Assembly (NCBI GenBank): GCA_012931725.1
Contig: CM022948.1
Coordinates: 112,259,801-112,323,800 of the forward strand
Direction: 5' to 3'
Length of the DNA stretch: 64,000 nt
DNA from: Litsea cubeba
Lineage: Eukaryota; Streptophyta; Magnoliopsida; Laurales; Lauraceae
Shown here: one piece after another, positions 55,266 to 64,000 of the stretch
Layout of the letters: each line of letters opens with the position of its first letter
How positions within the stretch are numbered: position 1 is the first letter of the stretch
The notes under the pieces: model-generated
The model's database searches: none
Seen by the model: the letters and a program-made list of their open reading frames with translations, nothing else
What the model was told of the DNA's origin: nothing
Translations under genes and position numbers: made by a program

Positions 55266-58200
55266 TAATAATTCGACGGGTTAATCACATTTAAAAGTTA
55301 AGTTACCACTCATATATGAGGATTTTTGCCATGGACTCACAATAAACTATCCATTGTTGGATCTTAGAATCTGATGTCACACGACAAACAAGAAAAAAAA
55401 AAAAAAAAAACTTTGTATTCGATGTAGAAGACACAGGAGCCGCCATGTCTCTTTATTGCAGCTTGGATAGGCTCTTCCCCTGTCAACTACCCATGATATT
55501 ATTGAGGGATGGGCCTATGTTGTGAAATTTCATGATAGGGACAGTAGGGAGCCTCAATTGTGGGAAAATGGAAACAGGTTTCTTTTTCTAACAAGAAAAT
55601 TGTATTTTAAGTAGGATCCGGGATCCCTAACTTGAAACCCTAGTATTTCCAAAGTACAAAAAAAAAAAAAAGTTCCACACTATAGTAGGATATCCAATAA
55701 AGGTTGAAATCAATAACATGTATATTTAGAGTCCTTATTACCAGCATGGATATAGCTTCGTCCTTGCATAATCGCTGTTTATGCAATAACCAGTTAAAAT
55801 CTGAAGGTAAATGAAGCGCTTTGCAACAGAGTTTGAGGATCCAAAGAGTGCCTAAATGACTCCATTTTTCTATTTGATTTTTGAAAATTCCAATGAAATT
55901 TATTGTAACAAAGCATTTTATCATGATTTGCATACATCTACTATTTGTTAGAAAAAAACCTTCTACAATAGTGTCATTGTACTTGGCAATTACATGAGAT
56001 CCCAATGGTTTGAGCCCCATTATCTCTTTCTATGAATGAATGAAAGAACAAAAACTCCACAAACACGCTATGCTCTCACTTCAAAAAGAGGGAAATATAA
56101 AAAAAAGTTTGGTATATAAATCAACCAAACAACCACCAATGCGATAAATTAAAACAATAGTTACCATCTCTTCAGTTTTGTAATTACAATCGGAAATTTA
56201 TCTTAGAACCAAATGGGCAATTAGAGATAAGAGGGGGAGTGACACGGTCAAACTTTGTGGAATTGCCTTGTTTGACCAATATTAGTCGAAGTTTGACAAT
56301 ATGTGATCCCAGGTCTTGTTTCCTTGAGTAAGTACTGTAATTAACTTGTCTTGACTTTTCAACAAAAGTAGGCTTTACTCAGCAAGTGACAGCACATGTT
56401 GAAGTTCAAATAGACGTTTGCGATTTCAAATCATCACCACTGACCACCCCACTTGCAAGGCTCTGCTCAACTTGCCATTCAACTGGTGTACAAAACAATA
56501 ATCACTTCTTGTTAGTGGCACAGCATTTGGGTATTACCTAGATCGTTGACACCCTAGGTAGAGCTGAGTTATGTTGCTGAAATTTGTATCAGGAGATTTG
56601 AATATTGTATTATCGACGACTTGTCAAAGTCTTTTGCCTAGGAAACAGCAAATAAAATATGGCCTGATTTCATGGTCGATCCTTCCGACAAAAAGGTATA
56701 GTTACCAAAACCTACTCCTCCTTGTTGGAATTCAACGAAGAGCTAGCTGGCTTGAAAATATTTGCCCCCACCTTTACAAATACGGGTACTAAACATGGCA
56801 CAGGTGGGTCCTATTTTGGTTTGTTATTGGGGAGTCATTATATAGGAAGGGATTTTTTTTTTCCCTGTTAACGTAGGGTTTTCAATCCAACTAAGATTTA
56901 ATTTCATTATATAGGTGGTGGATGATCAAAAAAAGATATTATATTATAAGTATGTTTCCATCCATTGTTTGCCCCTCCATTCAAACACTGTTGTTACATC
57001 TAAAAAGACTACATTTGAAGGGTTAAGAACTTGAGATATTCCAACTATCTCCCAAAAATACTTTACATCTGTCATCTGTTACCAGATAAAGCCTTGTGCA
57101 AGTTGCAATTGTCCACCGAGTGAACCCCAGTAATTTGTTGGCATACTTTGGAAGTACTTCAGAACCTGCTTGATTGCAAGAATCTCTCACACGTACGATT
57201 TTGGACTGTTAGGAATTTAAAATATCTGTGGGAAGTTATTGAAAAAATGCATTTAATGGAAAGTTTTGCGGTATGTACCTAGGTTGCTACAATAAAATGG
57301 ATGAAATAACCCAGAAGATTCTCAAAATTCAGAATTCTAACATCACAACGAGCTATTTTTTTTTTTAACAAGCTAGTGAGGATGTGGAGAATTTCAGGAA
57401 GAGGTTTATTCTGACAGATTGGAGTTCTCTCAACATGAGTTCCCTGAAATATCATTATCATGTCTTACACGTCAAACACGCCCCTGCGGTCTAGTAACTT
57501 GGGAGAAACGCCAAGTATAAAAGGTCAGTTTCAAGCCATTCCTCACCATTCAAGGGAGATCAAAAAAAAAAAAAAGGGATTCAGTAGACAGTAGCTGTCA
57601 ATTGTAGCATTTCCTGCTTTCTAATTGAGCATTCAAAGAACATGCCCATAGATAATGCAAGCATGTCTCTTTAAATACGTACTCAAATCAATCTCTATTG
57701 CAGGCCCATGTAAATTGATTGAAGCATAGCAAGAACGAAGAGAAAAACTTCTCTCAGTACTTAGACTCTGATTTATGTTACGAAGGTGAATATGATGGTC
57801 AATGTCAAATCCTTACATGCATATGTATAGAGAACAGAACACGCTTGGCTACAGCATTGTCCTTTCTTATTACACTTGTGACAGAAAAGGACCTTACAAT
57901 GACTTAGAACACTATTGGCCTATCATCGCCTAAATTTCTACAGACCTTTGGAAAGTCTAATAAACTTTAATGCAGTCTCTACTCTCTACTCTCTACTAGG
58001 TCAATTGATTCAATTAGGTAAGCTAAGGCTACATTTGTGCTACGCGGTTGTCTGCGGAAAAGTAGATTCAACTGTGACAACCAGAAAAAAGGCAATTTGG
58101 TGCAATATCTGTTCATGAAAATAAGTTCACAAGAATCATATTAAGTCTTTTTTAACTAAATATTTCTACCAAAATCTTGAGATTTTGGTGTGGCCGGCAT

Positions 58201-59334
58201 AAATACTTTTTAATACACTCTATCCACATGAATTCATATGACTGACTAGTGGGTAAAAAATTAAACTTTTTTACAGAAATAAAAATCTTATTTGCAATCC
58301 ATAAAAAAAAAAAACATGTCCACATGAAAGTGATAAAATAACATCAAGGACTTTAAAATGAGTGACAACGATAGTCAACGAGAAAGTTAAATTAAGGATT
58401 CCTCTCAAAGATGAGTCCATTCTGGGTACTAGAAAGACAGAATCCTAAAGCTATTTACTTAATAGCTACGTGCCTGTCTATAATAACCTAGTTTTAATTA
58501 TGCCCAAAAGCCCACAAGGTGTTTTCAAGAATCTTCATTCTAATAAATTTGTATTTTCCGAGTCCATTAGGGATCTTAATTTGGGCACCTGAATGTGGAT
58601 TTAGAAGTGCGGCCTTCGCTTATTTTTTCAAGGGCGGCAAAATCCCTTTCTTAACTTCTCTTATTGAAGATAAGAAGAATTCAGCTAAATAGTGGAAACT
58701 AAAGCACCGCATGAGTAAAATATTTAATTACTTTCTTAATTTCTTATACTGCCTCAATGGGCAAACAACAAAATAATTTTCTACTTTGTTATTTGAAATG
58801 CTTACACGAATGACGAATTCAACGTGAGATTTGTGCTGAAATCAAATTATTTGTCTACATGAATGGATGGCAAGACTTTGTCAAAAGAGAAAGAGAAGTA
58901 TTTGTGTGGGTAGTTGCGGCTGTGTTGGATGAAAAGTCTCATTTCCTTGATGCACCCTATAGGCAGTATCAACAAAGTATCCAATCCATGACCTCTACCA
59001 TCACCATCACCATCACCAATCACCTAGCTTCATATCCTAAACATATGGTAGAGAAACTTAGACTAACAGCATTTTGCTCATATCAATTTCTTAAATCACC
59101 ATTTACCACGGTTCCCGTACACATATATAGCACTTATGTAGTAATAAAAAAACATCTTTGGAGCTTAGTCATGGATGGGTCATGGGCCAAGATTTACATG
59201 GATAAAAGTAGGCGCTTGAGTAACACCTTTGCCCATGACAATTACCATTTCTTGTGTTATCTATATTTTGTCCAGTGTTATTTTGTCTCAAAACATTATT
59301 TTTTTAAGAGTTAAAAAAAAAAGAAAAAAAAAGA
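55266..59334. other. Intergenic, about 4.1 kb, no gene
   Basis: The longest ORFs (55640-56020 minus, 126 codons; 58859-59314 plus, 151 codons) lack family motifs and have irregular composition. Nothing else supportable was seen. Confidence 0.45.
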
Positions 59335-59478
59335 AAGCTACTTACCTCATCTAGCTGCCCAGGGTTTGAGTCCCAAGTACGCCCCCTCTTTTCATTTGTG
59401 TGGGTTGTCTTCTCGTGTGTATGCCGGCTCTCTTGTGTCCCAGCCCCTTTGGTTGGGTTACCAAAGAAGAAGAGTTTA
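59335..59478 (+). repeat. tRNA-derived SINE, copy A
   Basis: CTACTTACCTCATCTAGC and the B-box-like GGTTTGAGTCCC (59353-59364) head the unit. The body shares TCTCGTGTGTATGC, CTCTTGTGTCCC and CCCTTTGGTTGGGTTACC with the minus-strand unit at 59625-59838. Confidence 0.5.
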
Positions 59479-59624
59479 AAAAAAATCCTAAGAACCATTA
59501 TAACATATTTCATTTAAAAAAAATTTATCAATCCCCTTTAGCTTCTTTTTCTCCTAAAGTGGGAGGACAATGTTAAGCAATCTCACGATTTTTTAGCAGC
59601 AATTCCAACTCTTGCTGTCTGTTA

Positions 59625-59838
59625 TTTTTTTTTTACCCCAGCCAAGGGAGACGGGACCCAAAAGAAAGTCCGCATACACACGGGAAAGCAGCCCACTCAA
59701 GTGGGAAGGAAGCCCGCACATGTAGGATGAATGCTCATAGAAGTGGAAAACGAGCCTGCACAAGCGAGAAGATGTGACATACCCGTGGTTTGAACCACTG
59801 GCAGCCAGGCTGACGCTCCTTACCATTCGGGTCGTAAG
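59625..59838 (-). repeat. tRNA-derived SINE, copy B (opposite orientation to copy A)
   Basis: On the minus strand the unit has GGTAAGGAGCGTCAGCCTGG and the B-box-like GTGGTTCAAACC, then a body with CCCGTGTGTATGCGG, TTCTTTTGGGTCCC and CCCTTGGCTGGGG, ending in an A run. The body words align with copy A. Confidence 0.55.
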
Positions 59839-60950
59839 GAGTCGTTCTTAATTCTAGCTCTTGCTTTACAGGTTTGGAATGACCATTTTTAAGTTGTGGT
59901 GCCAATTCAGAACTAGGTGTCGCCGGATATAACGTTTCTCACCTAATTGTGCTCGATTTGTGGGTTCCTCTTTTTGTGGGAAGAGGTTTCTTTCCTCATC
60001 TTGAGGGTCTTCTCTAGCTCTTCCCGTGGGGGCATGCTTCATTCCCCATGGTTGAGGTCTTACAAGTCTCAAACCCTTTCGCAAGGCGAGAAAAAACAGA
60101 ACGAAGACAACTTTGTGGTTCCAATCAAATGTCAAGCGTACTGGTTTGCATTTCGGATAAGAGTAGACGGCTGCTACAAATTTTGAGATCTACATATTCA
60201 CGAGTAAGGTCGATCAAAATATAAGAGAGTGAAAAAAAAGAGTCATGGTCACACATTTTCTGATTGAAATCTTCCTTTAATGGTTTAGAAGTAAGATTGA
60301 TATATTATTTGTATGCTGATGATTTTTAGTTCTCACTTTTAGAAATGGAGTATGCAACCAACTGATTTTTTAAGATTCACCACTCCTTTGTGAATTGACG
60401 CTCATTCCAATTTCACTCAAATAGTGCTATATAATAGAATCATAGGAATTCTAAGTATTTTGAAATTGAGGAATCCAACGAGCCATAAATACCATCAAAT
60501 ATTCTTCTCTTAGATAGATGAATTAAGGGGAGATGGAAAAATAAATACCCAACCTGGCCAGCCATCAAAATAGAAAATCAAATTCTAAAAAAGTAAGAGT
60601 CCTATCTACGTCTCCACTTCTTATTCTTCGCTCTTCAACTTTTTAATAATCTCTTATTGAAACTCGTTTTACCATGAGTTTTTAAAAATTTACTTCCATA
60701 CAAACAAAAAAGCCCCAAGAGAATGGCCCCTGAATTGATTATTTCCCATGAAAAAGGCATAAAATTAGTCGGGAGTTATATTGCATTTCATGAATTCACT
60801 GGTTGAAGTGAGTTTTTTTGGGATTTTTGTATATACATGGTCGTTCGTATGAGTGGCACCAGTGAAATTTTCTAGGATGTTTGTATATTCATGGCCGTTC
60901 ATATGAGTGGCTTAGATTCAAGATATCAAACCCATTGAAAGCAGCTAAAA

Positions 60951-60988
<38 letters not shown>

Positions 60989-63900
60989 AGCTGCTAAACT
61001 TGACTCTCCCGTGAAATTCTAATCTGGGTGTGAGTTATGTATATAGGGATAATAATATCAAACAAAACATTAGACTTTTGCACCCCTCTATCGTAAGAAG
61101 ATTCAAAAGGGAGTACTGCTCGCTCGCTCTCTCTCTCTTATCTCTCATGCACACCAAAGCAAGCAGCTTTTGTAGTGTTCCTTGACGTGGGAAAGATGAT
61201 TCAAACCAACCCAAGAACTAAAATGTTCCATCCACTACCTAAATATCAGCAGAAAGACACATGGAGAAGAAAAACATGCTTTGGCAATGATGCTCTTTTC
61301 CTTATCCGTGGAAGACTTCAACCCATCTCTGTGAAAAAGGCCTAACTTTTTATCATAATCCTAAGACACCTAACTTCAAGGTCCACCACTTTATTCTTAT
61401 AGCCCCACCTCCACTGAATGGAGGAGTTGCAAACCATGAAATGAGTGCCAAAAAAATAAAAAAGAATTTTCTTTTATTTGTTGGATTTAAATTTAACTAG
61501 AAGATGAAAAACAATTATAAACCTGATTTTTAGATATAAATATGCACAAAGCTTGAGTGCCTACACAAAGCTTGAATTGGGGAATTATCCAGTGCATCAA
61601 ATTGACCACCAAAATAAGAAATCATGGCTGTCTATTTTGTCTAATTCAATTTTAATAAGCCAACCAATACTGGCACAGATACATGATTGAATGATCTTAA
61701 CCATTTAATCAGTGCCCCCACATGGTCGGCTCAAATTAGTTTCATAAAAAGAATATCATCAATCAAATCATCCAAAAGATAACAGCCCACCTTGGATTGT
61801 GACTCAATTAAACCCAATCCCATTTGTTTCAATTTCTCAGGCAAACTGAACAACCACATGAAAGTGGGCCAACATCTGCAGGTTTAAGAGTATCTTTCTG
61901 ATCATTGTTTCCTTGTAAAAAAAACTGACCTATTCAGAAAGTGAAGTGGCCCTATTGCTGATATGGATTGGTAAAGTGTGAAAATGCAATTGCAATTAGC
62001 TTGTCATTTCTAGAGAAAAAAATGTCCTTATGTCAGATTGCTGTAGGATTCAATAAAAAAAAAAAGGACATTACAAACATAGAAAATCATTACTTGAGGA
62101 ATAATAGAATCCAAAAGCCCAACTGAAGAAGAAAACTAACAAAGGAAAGATTCCTTAGAGCACTGTATGGAGAACGGCTCAAAATTTCCTTACCAAAAAG
62201 CATTTCAAACGATAAACATAGGACTATGGTGGGTTCCACGTTCCATGTTTTTATAAGGCCGATTGGCATAAAACCACGTGGGGTTTCACGCTTTGAAAAT
62301 GAGAGAAAAATCAGTTCACATACACAGATATTTTTGTTCAGCTAAGAACTGATTAGGTGTATACTTAATAATCGTGTAAACAATGGTACACTTTTTTAAA
62401 GGTGCTCCCCTCGTGTGTGTGCCTAGCTCCCCTAATTCATTAAGCTAATTAGTCGTATGTGTAACAAGACACTGAGGATAAGGGGTACATGTCCCATCTT
62501 TAGACCCATTTTATTAAAATTTGAATGCCAATTTGGGTCGATGAAAACACACATGACGAGATTAATACCCAAAGCCATGCATTCCTTTATTATTATTATT
62601 ATTATTTTGCTACATTGATATGTCTAACTCCCACCTAATGAATCTTGAGAACTTGGAAGAAAAGTAGAGTGAAGTAAGAGGCCAAATCAAATTATCAAAA
62701 TATAGTGGAAGAAAAGGATTAGAAGAAAGAAAAATAAATACATAAAAATAAAAAAAAACACATCATCCTTTTTACCAAAAAAAAAAAAAAAACGTGAGAA
62801 AGCCTCATTCTTCCCCCCTAACAAATTACAAAAAGCTATAACTTGGAAAGGATGATTTTTTATAATTTAGTATTTTTTACTCTCGCTCCCTCATTTTTTT
62901 CTTTTTCTTTTTCTTGATTTGACTCTACTTCTCTCCTCATGCAAATTAACTAAAGCTACAACATGGAGACTCCACGAGCATATCTTTCTTCTTATTGGCT
63001 CCTTTAAATTTTACTATAATAAGTATTGGGAGTTGGGACTACTGGTAAGTTAATTCTATATTAATACATGAATGAAATATTACAAAAACAAAATCCACTT
63101 AATGATCATTCAGATGGTATGCAACTAACTAATCATTAGTTGAAGTTCTTAAACTGCCTATTTTTCGAAGTGTATGTGAGAGAGATTTAACCTAATCCTT
63201 TGTGGGATAGGACCATCTGACTGCACCTAATCAGAAAGCATGTTTGCAGGGGTCCCACAAAAGGATATTCATGGCAATTGAAGCATGTTTTCCATACAAA
63301 TAAGGGACATTTTCCACACAATTGATCCCCAGCGCCGGGATGCTCTGATGCCAATGATCACTTTTTAAAAAGTCCGCAACACCGAGTCAAGAGATCTGGA
63401 AAATTTCCTTTGTCTGGAATCTCAAGATTTCATATATATCTTACAAACTAATTGAGTTTGAGGCAAAAAAAGATTTCCACGGAAAGTCCACATAATGTTA
63501 AAGAGGCCGGGTCCCACCATTAAACGGGGCCCGTCCTAAATTTCACAGTGCCTGCCACCAGTCGGTGTGTGGGGGAATGTCCACAAGAGAAAATTAATTA
63601 CCCCACGCTTGGGGCAGGGATACTAATCTTCCTTTGTATATTTGTCTGCCTTTCCCTATTTCCTTTTATTGTGGCCCTACCTTTGAAGACCTTTGCTTCT
63701 CTGCTGTTGGGTCATTGGTGCCATGGCCATTCATTCTCATGGATGGGCATCCATCCTGCCCATCTTCTTAGCAGCTTTTCCTTTCCTGTTGATTAAATAA
63801 AATAACTAACCCCCTCCCCCAACCCACTCCTTTTAGTGAGAAACAATTAAACTCAAATGATAGATGTGTTAGACATATTAGAAATAAGCTACACATAACA

Positions 63901-64000
63901 AGCTTTAGGTTTTAAATTAGGATAATTTAAAATGTGTTAAAATTCTTATTTCAAATTAAAAAGCACTCATTTGAAATCCTAATTCATAAACCTAAAGTTG
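59839..64000. other. Intergenic, about 4.2 kb, no gene
   Basis: It holds a (CT)n run (60954-60985), a duplicated segment around TTTGTATATTCATGGCCGTT (near 60828 and 60880), an (ATT)n run (about 62588-62609) and A-rich tracts. The ORF 63548-63796 has a hydrophobic middle but no recognisable family; not accepted. Confidence 0.45.
60954..60985 (+). repeat. (CT)n microsatellite
   Basis: An uninterrupted CT run of about 16 units in intergenic DNA. Confidence 0.9.

Noticed and set aside
55640..56020. 126-codon minus-strand ORF
   Set aside because: No recognisable domain; AT-rich chance ORF is more likely. A protein search would settle it.
58859..59314. 151-codon plus-strand ORF
   Set aside because: No family motif, irregular composition with low-complexity TSTITITIT stretch, and no splice partners or homology that I recognise.
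63548..63796. 82-codon ORF with a hydrophobic middle
   Set aside because: Isolated, no family resemblance; could be an exon of a gene beyond the window but nothing supports that.
1..64000. CRISPR arrays, bacterial operons or organelle DNA
   Set aside because: No spaced direct-repeat arrays of that kind; genes are intron-bearing and composition is nuclear plant.

Overview
The window is nuclear DNA of a flowering plant. It holds split genes with GT-AG introns, AT-rich intergenic DNA, Ty1/copia, L1-type LINE, SINE, hAT-like and MITE elements, and two genes with plastid-type leaders. The very long introns (the methionine aminopeptidase-like gene spans 19.6 kb for 363 codons) suggest a woody species with a fairly large genome. 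I cannot name the species; an early-diverging lineage such as a magnoliid is only a guess.

Layout. 1-2080: 3' part of a decayed Ty1/copia element and its 3' LTR. 2405-3495 (+): allene oxide cyclase (jasmonate synthesis), three exons, with an unexplained reading-frame break in the transit peptide. 3496-11807: no gene; MITEs, hAT-like elements, a foldback element and degenerate arrays. 11808-17368 (+): five-exon gene for a plant protein of unknown function. 17369-23651: no gene; a probable LTR remnant and nonautonomous DNA elements. 23652-27292 (+): seven-exon TPX2-domain gene (210 aa) with a GC-AG intron. 27293-30236: convergent intergenic DNA with a LINE tail and a tRNA-like SINE. 30237-49855 (-): ten-exon plastid methionine aminopeptidase 1-like gene whose introns carry three LINE remnants, an Au-like SINE, a solo LTR and a 1 kb foldback element. 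49856-64000: no convincing gene; MITEs, tandem repeats and a SINE pair.

The four genes do not form a pathway. The most notable observation is that the methionine aminopeptidase-like gene is open through all ten exons, yet lacks three of the five metal-binding residues of its family (Asp to Gly209, Asp to Ala220, Glu to Ser346). It therefore looks like a plastid-directed pseudoenzyme. Second is an array in its intron 5: eight copies of a 7-mer in alternating orientation, spaced strictly 17/16 bp, forming a 123-bp near-perfect hairpin. Exon models were built by eye from splice-site phase and protein continuity; no alignment or transcript data were available.
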